Shown: positions 39,910 to 48,756, counted from the first letter of the stretch. The stretch: 52,723 bases of DNA from Oxalobacteraceae bacterium (GCA_027490725.1 JAIXXN010000045.1:1-52723); one strand, 5' to 3'. The notes: generated by a model not told the origin, from the letters alone. Program-made: numbers and translations.

Positions 39910-41985
39910 TCAGTCATCATTGCTCGGCGACTTGGGCGTGGCCAGCAATTCCTTCATTCTTGCTAGGCGTTCGCGCGGGGTCAGCACCTCGGATTCGAGG
40001 GGCACAGCGGTCCCCACGTCGAGCGCCATTTCCTTGATGAAGCGCGAAGGATCGCAATGCACCAGCTCGCCAGCGCGCTTGCGCTTTTTGCACCAGGTCA
40101 CGGTCAGGGTCCGCTGGGCACGGGTAATCCCCACATACATCAGGCGGCGCTCTTCCTGTACCCGCGCGGCAATCGACTCGGCCGGCGCATCGGCATCGCC
40201 CTTGTGCGGCAGAATGCCTTCTTCCACGCCGACCAGAAACACGTGCGGATATTCCAGCCCTTTGGAAGCGTGCAGGGTCGACATGCGCACCGCATCGGGG
40301 TCTTCATCCTGCCCTTCCAGCATCGACATCAGCGCCACCATCTGGGTCAGTTCCAGCACATTCTTTTCATCGCCATCACGGTCTTTACCACCGCGCCCGC
40401 GTTCTTTGAGCCAGTTGGTAAATTCCAGCACGTTCTGCCATTTGCTCTGGGCGGCGCGCTCGTCGAACATATCGTAGAGATAGGATTCGTAATTGATCGC
40501 TTCCAGCATATCGTCGAGCACCTGGGCGGCATTATCGCCGCTGCCACTCGGTCCCGGCCGGCTGGCGCGCGACTCCAGCTGGTTGATGAAATTGCAGAAT
40601 TCGCGCAGGGGACGCAACTGCTTATCGGCCAGCAAGCCTTCGATGCCGCCTTTGAAGACGGCTTCGAACAGCGAGCACTGCCACTGACCCGAGAAGGTGC
40701 CCAGCGTCTCCAGCGTCGACTGGCCGACGCCGCGCCGCGGTGTGGTCACGGCGCGGATGAAGGCCGGATCATCGTCGGTATTGGCGAGCAGACGCAGATA
40801 GCTGATGATGTCCTTGATCTCGGCCTTGTCGAAGAAACTCTGGCCGCCCGAAATCGTGTAGGGAATGCGTTCCTTGCGCAGGCATTGCTCGATCACGCGG
40901 GCCTGATGGTTGCCACGGTACAGAATCGCATAATCGGACCACTTGTTCTTGCGCTCGAAATGGTCGGCCGAAATCATGATGGCCACCTGTTCGGCTTCCT
41001 GATCATCGTTGGCCATACCCAGCACTTTGATCGGTTCCCCCAGTCCGTGTTCCGACCAGAGCGATTTTTCGAACAGTTTGGGGTTGTTGCCGATCACGGC
41101 ATTGGCCGCCTGCAGGATACGGGTGGTCGAGCGGTAGTTCTGCTCCAGCTTGATCACTGCCAGATCAGGGAAGTCGGTCTGCAGGGTCTTCAGGTTTTCC
41201 ACCGACGCGCCGCGCCACGCGTAGATCGCCTGATCGTCGTCGCCCACCGCCGTGAACATGGGCTTCTTGCCCAGCCCGGTCACCATCAGTTTTACCAGTT
41301 CGTACTGGCAGGTATTGGTGTCCTGATATTCATCCATGAGCAGGTAGCGCAGACGACGCTGCCACTTGTCGCGGATCGGCTCGTTATTCCGGAACAGTTC
41401 CACCGGCAGCCGGATCAGATCATCGAAATCGACCGCCTGATAAGCCGACAGGGTCGCCACATAGCTGGCGTAGATGCGCGCCGCCTGCGCTTCGTCCTCA
41501 TCGACCGCTTGCGACAGCGCCTGCACGGGATCGATCAAGCCGTTCTTCCACAGCGAAATCGCGGTCTGCATGCGGCGCACGATCTGCTTGTCGGTGGTAA
41601 TCGCCAGATCCTGGATCAGCGAGCCGCAGTCATCGCTATCCATGATGGAAAAGCGGTCTTTCAGGCCCACCCCGTTGGCTTCCTGACGCAGAATTTTCAC
41701 GCCCAGCGAATGGAAGGTGGACACGGTCAGCTGCTTGGCCTGACGTGGCTGTTTAAGCAATTTTGCAATGCGTTCCTGCATTTCCAGCGCGGCCTTATTG
41801 GTAAAGGTCAGCGCGGCAATGGTCCGCGGGTCGTAACCGCGATCTTCAATCAGGTGGGCAATTTTCTGCGTGATCACCCGGGTCTTGCCCGAACCGGCAC
41901 CAGCCAGCACCAGACAGGGGCCGTCCAGATAGGTCACGGCCTCGCTTTGCGGTACATTCAGGCCGAACTGGGGGGCTTTGGACAT
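39910..41985 (-). CDS. rep: ATP-dependent DNA helicase Rep
   Basis: A 691-residue superfamily 1A 3'-5' helicase that helps the replisome past obstacles. Walker A AGAGSGKT is at residues 28-35. ALTFTNKAALEMQERI (motif Ia), YLLMDEYQDTN (Walker B), DDDQAIYAWRGA (motif III), LEQNYRSTTRIL (motif IV) and TLHASKGLEYPHVFLVG (motif V) follow, then YVGITRAQRTL (motif VI). The length and the Rep-type spacing favour Rep over UvrD, which is longer. Transcribed alone. A divergent AtaL-like gene starts 118 bp away. Confidence 0.94.
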   Translation of the reverse strand: MSKAPQFGLNVPQSEAVTYLDGPCLVLAGAGSGKTRVITQKIAHLIEDRGYDPRTIAALTFTNKAALEMQERIAKLLKQPRQAKQLTVSTFHSLGVKILRQEANGVGLKDRFSIMDSDDCGSLIQDLAITTDKQIVRRMQTAISLWKNGLIDPVQALSQAVDEDEAQAARIYASYVATLSAYQAVDFDDLIRLPVELFRNNEPIRDKWQRRLRYLLMDEYQDTNTCQYELVKLMVTGLGKKPMFTAVGDDDQAIYAWRGASVENLKTLQTDFPDLAVIKLEQNYRSTTRILQAANAVIGNNPKLFEKSLWSEHGLGEPIKVLGMANDDQEAEQVAIMISADHFERKNKWSDYAILYRGNHQARVIEQCLRKERIPYTISGGQSFFDKAEIKDIISYLRLLANTDDDPAFIRAVTTPRRGVGQSTLETLGTFSGQWQCSLFEAVFKGGIEGLLADKQLRPLREFCNFINQLESRASRPGPSGSGDNAAQVLDDMLEAINYESYLYDMFDERAAQSKWQNVLEFTNWLKERGRGGKDRDGDEKNVLELTQMVALMSMLEGQDEDPDAVRMSTLHASKGLEYPHVFLVGVEEGILPHKGDADAPAESIAARVQEERRLMYVGITRAQRTLTVTWCKKRKRAGELVHCDPSRFIKEMALDVGTAVPLESEVLTPRERLARMKELLATPKSPSNDD

Positions 41986-42103
41986 CGGGTGGGCTCATGC
42001 TGGGAATCGTTGCCGCATTGTAGCAGCGCGCTAGAGGCACCGGCGCCATTTGCGTTACCATGCTGGAATGTGGCGCATGCGCCTGACCTATTTTGCTAAA
42101 ACC

Positions 42104-42586
42104 ATGAAATTTGAACATCTCATCGAGATCAACGACGACCTCAATCCCCTGCTGGAACCGCTTAGCGTAGAACAACTGTGGCGCGGGCTGGTGCTGCGCG
42201 CCGAATCGCCACAACTATTCATGCCCCATCTGGACGAATGCCATATCGACGCACGCAGCGTCGAGGGCTTGAGCCGGCGTCTACGTTACGGCGAACTGGA
42301 AGTGGCCGACCGGGTGGAGTTCGAGCCCATGCGGGAGGTGCGCTATCTGGTACCGGCGCAAGGCGAGATCAGCATGTCGAGTCTGACCATGAGCATCGAA
42401 AGCCCGACCGAAGGGGCGCTGTTCGTGCGCTTCCAGTATGACGACGGCCATGATGCCGCGACCGATGCCGCCAATAGCATGTATGACGATTACCGCCGCT
42501 CGGCCTATCACGCGGCCGATCTCGACACGATTCAGGTACTGCGCGAACTGGCCCAGCAGGGGCGCCTCGATTCCCTGCTGAACTGA
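42104..42586 (+). CDS. AtaL-like (DUF1857) SRPBCC family protein
   Basis: A 160-residue protein with the DUF1857/AtaL-like fold of the SRPBCC superfamily. It opens MKFEHLIEINDDLNPLLEPL, typical of the family, with the QLWRGLVLRAESPQLF helix and alternating strands after it. Ligand and function unknown. I chose the ATG at 42104. An in-frame ATG nine codons upstream is possible. Its TGA stop abuts the stop of the convergent HD-GYP gene with no base between (TGATCA), and no terminator is seen. Confidence 0.85.
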   Translation: MKFEHLIEINDDLNPLLEPLSVEQLWRGLVLRAESPQLFMPHLDECHIDARSVEGLSRRLRYGELEVADRVEFEPMREVRYLVPAQGEISMSSLTMSIESPTEGALFVRFQYDDGHDAATDAANSMYDDYRRSAYHAADLDTIQVLRELAQQGRLDSLLN

Positions 42587-43726
42587 TCAGGCGGCAGCGC
42601 GCCCGCCCCACACCTGCTCCATACGCAGCGGTGGCGCCTGTAGGGCCGCCGCCTGCGCCAGTGTCAGCGCATCACGGATGCCATGCACACCGGCCCGGGT
42701 ATCACGGGGCACGGTCTGGCTCAAAGGCCCGCTGCGCGGACACAGCACGGTTTCCACCTGCGGCGTGGTTGATTGCAGACCGCGCCGCGCCACCACGCCC
42801 ACTTCGCCATTCAGCAGACGCACATAGGTGCCGACCGGATAGATACCGAGCGCGCGGATCAACATCGGCGCCAGATTGCCATCCACCGTCACATTCGCAT
42901 CGAGCAATAAGTCACGCAGGGCCAGATTGGGCGCCATGGTCTTGCGGTAAGCGCGCACACTGACTCGCGCACAATACCGGTCCGCCAGCGCCAGCAAGCG
43001 TGCCAGTGGGGCGATCTGGGCGCCGGAGCGGCGCTGGGGATAACCGCTACCATCCTCGTTTTCATGGTGATGCAGCACGCATTCCAGCCAGCCGGCATCG
43101 CTCACGCCTGCCTCGCGCAGACGCTGCACACCGAGTTCGCAGTGGGCCAGTACCATGGCGCGATCGGCGGCACTCAGTTCCTGACTCGATTCCTGCAGGC
43201 GCTGATGTTCGCTCAGCATGCCGACATTCATGGTGAGCGCCGCCAGCGTCAGGCACTGCACCTCGGTCGCCGCCAGCTGGCGGGCCTGCCCCAGCAAGTG
43301 GGCAATGATGGCGCTATTCAGGCTGTGACGGATGGCATACGGTAATCCCTGCGGGTGGTGCAGAATCGAGGCGACCGCCACATCGGCATCGACCGCTACC
43401 GCGCTCGCCACCAGTTGCGCGATCCGCTCAAGTCGGACCAGTGCATCCTGTGGCGCGACGCCCTGCTCGATGAGCGGCAACAGCGCGGCAAGTTGCTGGC
43501 CGGCAGCATTCAGCTTGCGGATCGCCGACGCCGGCAGATTGGCAGGCTGACTATCTGACTCGCTGTAATCCTGATAGACGCCTTGTCCGACCAGCGCACT
43601 GATCTGTTGAGCACTGGCGATCATATGACCTTTGCGTACCAGTAAATCACCGTTTTCGCCGTACACATTCCATGGCATGGACATGCCCAGTTGCAAATCG
43701 GCCGCCGTCACTTTACGAATATTCAT
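42587..43726 (-). CDS. Degenerate HD-GYP domain protein
   Basis: A 379-residue protein. The N-terminal ~60 residues (MNIRKVTAADLQLGMSMPWN) look like the DUF3391-type cap of HD-GYP proteins. The HD-GYP part spans ~130-290: the first His (RHS, residue 134), HHExxDGxGYP at 220-230 and LALADRY near 250 are present. The eponymous HD pair is missing, because the expected AALLHDIGK reads AALTMNVGM (residues 162-170). The ~100-residue C-terminal domain (GTYVRLLNGEVGVVARRG) resembles the small barrel that follows HD-GYP in other proteins. Without the HD pair, c-di-GMP hydrolysis is unlikely. A binding or scaffold role is inferred. Confidence 0.88.
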   Translation of the reverse strand: MNIRKVTAADLQLGMSMPWNVYGENGDLLVRKGHMIASAQQISALVGQGVYQDYSESDSQPANLPASAIRKLNAAGQQLAALLPLIEQGVAPQDALVRLERIAQLVASAVAVDADVAVASILHHPQGLPYAIRHSLNSAIIAHLLGQARQLAATEVQCLTLAALTMNVGMLSEHQRLQESSQELSAADRAMVLAHCELGVQRLREAGVSDAGWLECVLHHHENEDGSGYPQRRSGAQIAPLARLLALADRYCARVSVRAYRKTMAPNLALRDLLLDANVTVDGNLAPMLIRALGIYPVGTYVRLLNGEVGVVARRGLQSTTPQVETVLCPRSGPLSQTVPRDTRAGVHGIRDALTLAQAAALQAPPLRMEQVWGGRAAA

Positions 43727-43922
43727 TGCTGTTAATAAATAAGCCACCGAGCCCGCAGCATACGATGTTTTTCGTGACAATGTGTGAGAATGTTGTTTTT
43801 CTGCACTATATTGCCATGTCAAGCTCAGCACAGAAGCAACACCGCCATCACCAAGTCGGTGTACTTGGCGGGCATAGCGTATTAGTATTACTTATCGTTT
43901 TTTATTTTTATAAGTGCAGCTT

Positions 43923-44813
43923 ATGGGAACCCTTGATTACCGTGCACTCGCCGTTCTCGACGCTGTCGCTACGCAAGGCAGTTTCGAAAAAGCTGCGCTG
44001 GCGCTGGGGATCAGCCAATCGGCCGTGTCCCAGCGCATCAAAGCGCTCGAGGATGCTGCTGGCCGTTTGCTGATCGTGCGCGGTCAGCCGGCCGTGCCCA
44101 CCGGTCTGGGCTTGCGGCTGGTAACGCACCACCGCAACGTGCGCCTGATGGAAGCGGCGCTGGATATCGACCTGGGACATAAAGCGAGCATGCCGGAAAT
44201 TGCGCTGGCAGTGGATCCGGCCAGTCTGGCCACCTGGTTCCCGCTCAGTCTGCCACCGCTGCTATCGCCACCCCGCTGCCAGTTGAATATCCAGTCTGCC
44301 GGTCGCCAGCAAGCGCTGGACTGGGTGCAGGAGGGCAGTGTGTTCGGCTGTATTGCCATGGCCGCCGGACCGGCTGGCGCGAGCACGCCCGGCCCCGAGG
44401 TCACGCCGCTGGGCAAGCTGCGCTATGTCTGCGTGGCCACACCGGCCTTCGCTGCGCACTGGTTTGGCGACGGCTTTTCGGCCGACGCCGTGCGACTGGC
44501 GCCAGCCATCGTTAGCGATCGCGAACTGATGGCCAGTTTCCTGCACAGTACGCTGGGCTTGCAGGGCGCCTATCCCCACCATACGATGCCGCACTCGGCG
44601 GCCACCACCGAGTGTCTGTACGGCAGTCTCGGCTATGGACTGATGCCCTTGTTGCAAGTCGCCGGGGCACTCGCCTCGGGACGGCTGGTGGACCTGACGC
44701 CGCAGCACCCGCTGGATGTCGCGCTGCACTGGCATGCCTGGAATCTCGACACGCCCTACACCCGCGCCCTGAGCGAACAGATCGTCCATACTGCGCTGCG
44801 CTACCTGCTCTAG
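43923..44813 (+). CDS. LysR-type regulator, ArgP (IciA) family
   Basis: A 296-residue LysR-type regulator. The N-terminal helix-turn-helix (residues ~5-60: FEKAALALGISQSAVSQRIKALE) and an effector domain fit the ArgP/IciA subfamily. In that subfamily the opening LDYRALAVLDAV and the C-terminal HWHAWNLDTPYTRALSEQI are characteristic. ArgP usually controls a divergent LysE/ArgO amino-acid exporter, but none is next to it here. The divergent gene is the HD-GYP protein. In E. coli this protein was first described as an inhibitor of oriC opening (IciA). That is of interest because an origin-like region lies 2 kb away. The 196-bp upstream spacer is AT-rich with no element I can call. Confidence 0.87.
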   Translation: MGTLDYRALAVLDAVATQGSFEKAALALGISQSAVSQRIKALEDAAGRLLIVRGQPAVPTGLGLRLVTHHRNVRLMEAALDIDLGHKASMPEIALAVDPASLATWFPLSLPPLLSPPRCQLNIQSAGRQQALDWVQEGSVFGCIAMAAGPAGASTPGPEVTPLGKLRYVCVATPAFAAHWFGDGFSADAVRLAPAIVSDRELMASFLHSTLGLQGAYPHHTMPHSAATTECLYGSLGYGLMPLLQVAGALASGRLVDLTPQHPLDVALHWHAWNLDTPYTRALSEQIVHTALRYLL

Positions 44814-44856
44814 CCTGCCGGGTTCAGGGCAAGTTCAGCGCTCGTTCAACGCTGAT

Positions 44857-46890
44857 TCAGATATCCATCGGGTCGACTTCCAGCGACCATTTGACGCGGC
44901 TTTTCAGAGCGCGCAGCGCCTGCAGCCACTGTTTCAGAAACGCTTGCAGCAAGGGCCGCGAGGCGCATTCGATCAGCAACTGGGCACGGTCAACATTGTG
45001 CACCCGGGTCATGCTCATCGGAATCGGGTCATGCAGGGTGACGTCGGGATGGCTCAGGCTATCGCGCGCCTGTCCGAGGAACTCGATGGCGGTGGCCAGT
45101 TCCGCTGCTTCGGCACGCAGCAGCGCCTGATACAGAAAGGGTGGCAACGCCGCCTGCTGGCGCTCTTCCAGCAGAGCCGAGGCAAAGTGATCGTAATCGT
45201 GCTGCACCACCGAGCCATACAGGGGATGCTGGGGATAGCGGGTCTGGATCAGCACCTCGCTGACGCTGCCACCGACACTCTGTCCGGCGCGGCCAGCCCG
45301 TCCCGCCACCTGCATCAGCTGGGCAAACAAGCGCTCGCTGGCACGGTAATCCTGCGAAAACAGTGCCGTGTCGGGGTTCAGTATCCCCACCAGCGTGAGT
45401 CTTTTGAAGTCATGCCCTTTGGCCACCATCTGGGTGCCAATCAGAATATCCACCTCGCCCCGGTGCACGCTATCGAACGCGGCTTGCGCACTGCCTTTGC
45501 GACGCGTCGAATCGGCATCGATGCGCAGAATGCGCGCGTCAGGGAATAGCAGCTGCAAGCCTTCTTCGACCCGCTGGGTGCCGCGCCCCAGCGGTTGCAG
45601 GTCGACATTGCCGCAGTCGGGACAGTGACGCGGGATGCGTAGTTCCAGACTGCAATGGTGGCAACGCAGCCGGTGTTCCGGCCGGTGCAGCACCATATAC
45701 GCCGTGCAGCGGGTGCAGGCACTGATCCAGCCGCAGGCCTCGCAGCAGATCACCGGCGCATAGCCGCGCCGGTTCAGAAACAGCAGCGACTGTTCGCCCT
45801 TCTCCATGCGCTGGCGCAGTGCCGTCACTAGTTGCGCCGTGAGCCCGTCCTTGGGCTTGTCGCGCTCCATATCGAGCAAACTGATGCGCGGTAGCACGGC
45901 ATTCTGCACCGCCCGTTCGCGCAAGGTCAGCAAACGGTAACGCCCCGACTGCGCATGGTGCCAGCTCTCCAGCGAGGGCGTGGCCGAACCGAGCACGATG
46001 GGAATCGCCAACTGGCGCGCGCGCCACACGGCCAGATCGCGCGCCGAATAGCGCAAGCCTTCCTGCTGTTTATAGGAAGGATCATGCTCTTCGTCGATTA
46101 CGATCAGTTTCAGGGCGGGCAGCGAAGCGAGTATCGCCAGCCGCGTGCCCAGCACAATGCGGGCGCGTCCCTGATGGGCGGCCAGCCAGTGCAACATGCG
46201 TTCGCCTTCCGACAGGCTGCTGTGCAGCGTAGCCAGCATCACGCCGGGGAAGCGCGCACGAATATTGCCTTCCAGCTGGGGGGTCAGATTGATTTCCGGC
46301 ACCAGAATCAGGATCTGGCCGTCCGGCTCGCGTGCCAGCACCTGCGCGCAGGCTTGCAGATAGACTTCGGTCTTGCCGCTACCGGTCACCCCGTACAGCA
46401 AACTCGGCATATAACCCTGCGCGCTGCCGATGGCATCGGCCGCTTCCTGCTGGGCCGGATTCAGGGCCGGCACATTGAGGGGCGTGCCATCATGCTCGGG
46501 GGCCGGTTTGGCGAGTTTTTTCAGCGCCCGGTCCAGCGCCACAGTAGTCGCCAGCCGGGTATTCTTGGGCAGGCCGGGCAACGCTACCTCACCCAGCGGA
46601 CGCTGATAATAGTCGGCCGCAAAGCCGGCCAGCGCCAGCCACTCTGGCGACAGAGGGCCGAGCTGGCTGCGCACCGCCAGGGCATCCTTGAGCTTATCGG
46701 CCGGCACCTCGCTGGTCTCGGCCACGCCCACGATCAGTCCCGCGACTTCGCGCCGCCCGAACGGCACCAGCGCCAGTTGTCCGACCTGAGGCCGTTCTGC
46801 CGCATCGCAATGCCAGCGATAGTCGAACACCGCGTGCAGCGGCGTATCGAGCACAATCTGCAGGATGCAATGGTGAAAAAGGCCAGACAT
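44857..46890 (-). CDS. priA: Primosomal protein N' (replication restart helicase PriA)
   Basis: A 677-residue superfamily 2 helicase that reloads the replisome at repaired forks. It has an N-terminal 3'-DNA-binding domain (~1-110), then Walker A GVTGSGKT (167-174) and motif II DEEHD (266-270). Eight cysteines form two C4 zinc sites (383, 386, 392, 395, 410, 413, 423, 426), and the helicase C-lobe with VAKGHDF and QVAGRAGR follows. All motifs are intact. The length is slightly below E. coli PriA (732). The DnaA-box cluster at 46961-46995 lies 70-105 bp upstream of its start, so DnaA could influence its promoter. Confidence 0.96.
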   Translation of the reverse strand: MSGLFHHCILQIVLDTPLHAVFDYRWHCDAAERPQVGQLALVPFGRREVAGLIVGVAETSEVPADKLKDALAVRSQLGPLSPEWLALAGFAADYYQRPLGEVALPGLPKNTRLATTVALDRALKKLAKPAPEHDGTPLNVPALNPAQQEAADAIGSAQGYMPSLLYGVTGSGKTEVYLQACAQVLAREPDGQILILVPEINLTPQLEGNIRARFPGVMLATLHSSLSEGERMLHWLAAHQGRARIVLGTRLAILASLPALKLIVIDEEHDPSYKQQEGLRYSARDLAVWRARQLAIPIVLGSATPSLESWHHAQSGRYRLLTLRERAVQNAVLPRISLLDMERDKPKDGLTAQLVTALRQRMEKGEQSLLFLNRRGYAPVICCEACGWISACTRCTAYMVLHRPEHRLRCHHCSLELRIPRHCPDCGNVDLQPLGRGTQRVEEGLQLLFPDARILRIDADSTRRKGSAQAAFDSVHRGEVDILIGTQMVAKGHDFKRLTLVGILNPDTALFSQDYRASERLFAQLMQVAGRAGRAGQSVGGSVSEVLIQTRYPQHPLYGSVVQHDYDHFASALLEERQQAALPPFLYQALLRAEAAELATAIEFLGQARDSLSHPDVTLHDPIPMSMTRVHNVDRAQLLIECASRPLLQAFLKQWLQALRALKSRVKWSLEVDPMDI

Positions 46891-46961
46891 AAATCCCGTT
46901 ACAGTAGTGTCGCTGCGGCGCGTGGGCCTGCCAGCGCCCGCGCCACTTCAACTATTTGATG

Positions 46962-46995
46962 TATCCACAGATTTTGTGGATAACTTTGTGGACAA
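46962..46995 (+). repeat. 34-bp direct repeat, copy A (three DnaA-type boxes)
   Basis: Matches copy B at 47397-47430 at 33 of 34 positions, same orientation, 435 bp apart. It contains an inverted pair TATCCACA/TGTGGATA with a 5-base spacer, then TGTGGACAA. Confidence 0.9.
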
Positions 46996-47079
46996 AGGAA
47001 TCTTAATCACCAGAAACGAGCACCAGACTACCCGATGCCGCCCTGAAGTGCTTAAAAATTAACAATTATTTCTCTTTAA

Positions 47080-47092
47080 AATCAAGCACTTA
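47080..47092 (+). promoter_or_regulatory. IHF-consensus site 1
   Basis: AATCAAGCACTTA fits WATCAANNNNTTR at all defined positions. It is part of a 14-bp direct repeat (AAAATCAAGCACTT at 47078-47091 and 47177-47190). The second copy misses only the final purine of the IHF consensus. Confidence 0.5.
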
Positions 47093-47099
47093 AAAAATG

Positions 47100-47111
47100 T
47101 CTCCTAGGAGA
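47100..47111. repeat. 12-bp perfect palindrome
   Basis: TCTCCTAGGAGA, between IHF-like site 1 and the TTATGCACA box. Function unknown. Confidence 0.5.
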
Positions 47112-47396
47112 GAGAAAATCGCCTGTGTGACGTCTCTGCTGTGCATAAGTGCTCTATTTAGAGAAGATTTTTTGCCAAAATCAAGCACTTTTTACAACAG
47201 GCGCAGCATTACTGCACAGCAGCATCGGCGTCCGGAGCCGCCAGATTCTACACATACCTCAACGACAAGGTTTGTGCTCTCACAACTCCCCACCAGTCAT
47301 CGTATCTCTGCCTAAAAATCGTGCAACGCAACATAAACTTCATGCGAAACAACAACATTATGGCTAAGTCACGGTTTACTAAGTACTTTTATTTTT

Positions 47397-47430
47397 TATC
47401 CACAGTTTTTGTGGATAACTTTGTGGACAA
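47397..47430 (+). repeat. 34-bp direct repeat, copy B (three DnaA-type boxes)
   Basis: Second copy of the element at 46962-46995. Here the inverted pair extends to a full TTATCCACA/TGTGGATAA with a 5-base spacer. An AT-rich tract lies immediately to its left. Confidence 0.9.
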
Positions 47431-47515
47431 TGAACAAATAAACTCGTGGAAGTTACCGCCCGAGGTTTACGGCAGGCTAAAAGTTACCTGTGGGTAAATA
47501 TTTTAAACCCTTTAA

Positions 47516-47528
47516 AATCAACAGCTTA
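47516..47528 (+). promoter_or_regulatory. IHF-consensus site 2
   Basis: AATCAACAGCTTA matches WATCAANNNNTTR at every defined position. It lies between the boxes at 47489 and 47587. Confidence 0.5.
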
Positions 47529-47623
47529 CAGACTTACCATTCCGGACCAGCAGAGAGGTGCTGGATATTTCCACAGCAAAAAAAAATGTGTATAAGTCGC
47601 TATGGAATTTCCTTGCGCACCAA

Positions 47624-47659
47624 TAAAAAAGGCACGTTTCAAGCTGAAACGTGCCTTTT
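47624..47659 (-). terminator. Rho-independent terminator of hemE
   Basis: A 13-bp stem (47628-47640 with 47646-47658, loop AAGCT) is followed on the minus strand by a run of U. It lies 15 bp past the hemE stop and marks the right edge of the AT-rich spacer. Confidence 0.9.
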
Positions 47660-47673
47660 GTTCGCAAACTACC

Positions 47674-48756
47674 TCAGGCTGCGCGCTGGGCCTTGCTATA
47701 GCTGTGCACAGCTTCCACCATGGCCGCCACATTTTCCGGCGCGGTGAACTGGGAAATGCCGTGGCCCAGGTTGAACACATGGCCATGGCCGGCGCTCGGC
47801 TTGCCGTAAGCGTCCAGCACCTTGCGTACTTCCGCCTGTACCTGCTCCGGGCTGGCCAGCAGAATCGCCGGATCCAGATTGCCCTGCAGACCGACTTTAT
47901 CGCCCACCAGCTGGCGCGCGCGGGTCAGATTCACGGTCCAGTCCAGCCCGACGGCGTCAGCGCCAATCGCAGCAATCTGCTCGAGCCACAGGCCACCACC
48001 CTTGGTGAATACGATGGCCGGAATCTGTACGCCATCTTTTTCGCGCTTGAGCTGCGCCAGCACCTGCTGCATATATTGCAGCGAGAAGGCCTGATACGCG
48101 CCATCAGCCAGTGCACCGCCCCACGAATCGAAAATCATCACGGCCTGCGCACCTGCGTCGATCTGGGCGTTCAGGTAGTCGGCTACCGACTTGGCATTGA
48201 TGCTCAGGATGTGGTGCATCAGGTCGGGACGGTTGTACAGCATCTTTTTGATGGTGTGGAATTCGCGCGAACCCTGACCTTCCACCATATAGCAGGCCAG
48301 CGTCCACGGGCTGCCCGAGAAGCCGATCAGTGGCACGCGGCCATTCAGTTCGGTGCGGATCTGGGTGACGGCTTTGAAGACGTAATCAAGCGAACCTTCC
48401 GGCGGGGCGCTCAGCGCCAGCACATCGGCTTCGGTTTTCAGCGGACGTTCGAATTTCGGGCCTTCGCCTTCGACGAAGTACAGGCCCAGACCCATCGCAT
48501 CGGGCACCGTCAGAATGTCGGAGAACAGAATCGCGGCGTCGAGCGGGAAACGGTCGATCGGCTGCAGCGTCACTTCGGTGGCGTAATCGGGATTAGTGGC
48601 CAGCCCCATAAAGGAACCTGCCTTCTGGCGCGTGGCGCGGTATTCCGGCAAATAGCGTCCCGCCTGACGCATCAGCCAGACAGGCGTGTAATCGGTCGGC
48701 TGGCGCAACAGCGCGCGCAAGAAGTTGTCATTCTGGAGCGGGGCAAATTGTGGCAT
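47674..48756 (-). CDS. hemE: Uroporphyrinogen decarboxylase
   Basis: A 360-residue cytosolic enzyme of heme synthesis that removes four carboxyl groups from uroporphyrinogen III to give coproporphyrinogen III. Signature 1 ([12 protein letters not shown]) is at residues ~29-40 and signature 2 ([16 protein letters not shown]) near residue 145. The substrate-handling Asp is in [14 protein letters not shown] and the conserved C-terminal NLGHGI is present. The length matches the family. I chose the ATG at 48756 over a TTG three codons upstream. It is divergent from the S9 peptidase gene, with 124 bp between. Confidence 0.97.
   Translation of the reverse strand: MPQFAPLQNDNFLRALLRQPTDYTPVWLMRQAGRYLPEYRATRQKAGSFMGLATNPDYATEVTLQPIDRFPLDAAILFSDILTVPDAMGLGLYFVEGEGPKFERPLKTEADVLALSAPPEGSLDYVFKAVTQIRTELNGRVPLIGFSGSPWTLACYMVEGQGSREFHTIKKMLYNRPDLMHHILSINAKSVADYLNAQIDAGAQAVMIFDSWGGALADGAYQAFSLQYMQQVLAQLKREKDGVQIPAIVFTKGGGLWLEQIAAIGADAVGLDWTVNLTRARQLVGDKVGLQGNLDPAILLASPEQVQAEVRKVLDAYGKPSAGHGHVFNLGHGISQFTAPENVAAMVEAVHSYSKAQRAA

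Larger units (their letters stand above)
46891..47623. other. AT-rich, DnaA-box-rich spacer; candidate replication origin or DnaA-titration region
   Basis: A gene-free stretch, far more AT-rich than its surroundings. It contains perfect TTATNCACA boxes at 46975-46983 (minus), 47140-47148 (minus), 47396-47404 (plus), 47410-47418 (minus) and 47587-47595 (minus). One-mismatch boxes lie at 46961-46969, 46987-46995, 47422-47430 and 47489-47497. Perfect IHF consensus WATCAANNNNTTR occurs at 47080-47092 and 47516-47528. AT-rich tracts lie at 47051-47098, 47380-47400 and 47496-47520. By simple arithmetic only ~0.02 perfect DnaA boxes are expected in this length on equal base use. dnaA is not in the window, so calling this oriC is inference. 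Short open frames here have no ribosome sites or recognisable products. Confidence 0.6.

Noticed and set aside
40057..42099. A 680-codon open frame opposite rep, and similar frames opposite pckG (3158-5131) and ahpF (21118-22644)
   Set aside because: Typical antisense shadows in GC-rich coding DNA. The opposite strand carries complete conserved enzymes.
47097..47770. Several 60-90 codon open frames in the priA-hemE spacer
   Set aside because: They have no ribosome sites, odd composition and no recognisable product. The AT-rich DNA with DnaA boxes explains the region better.
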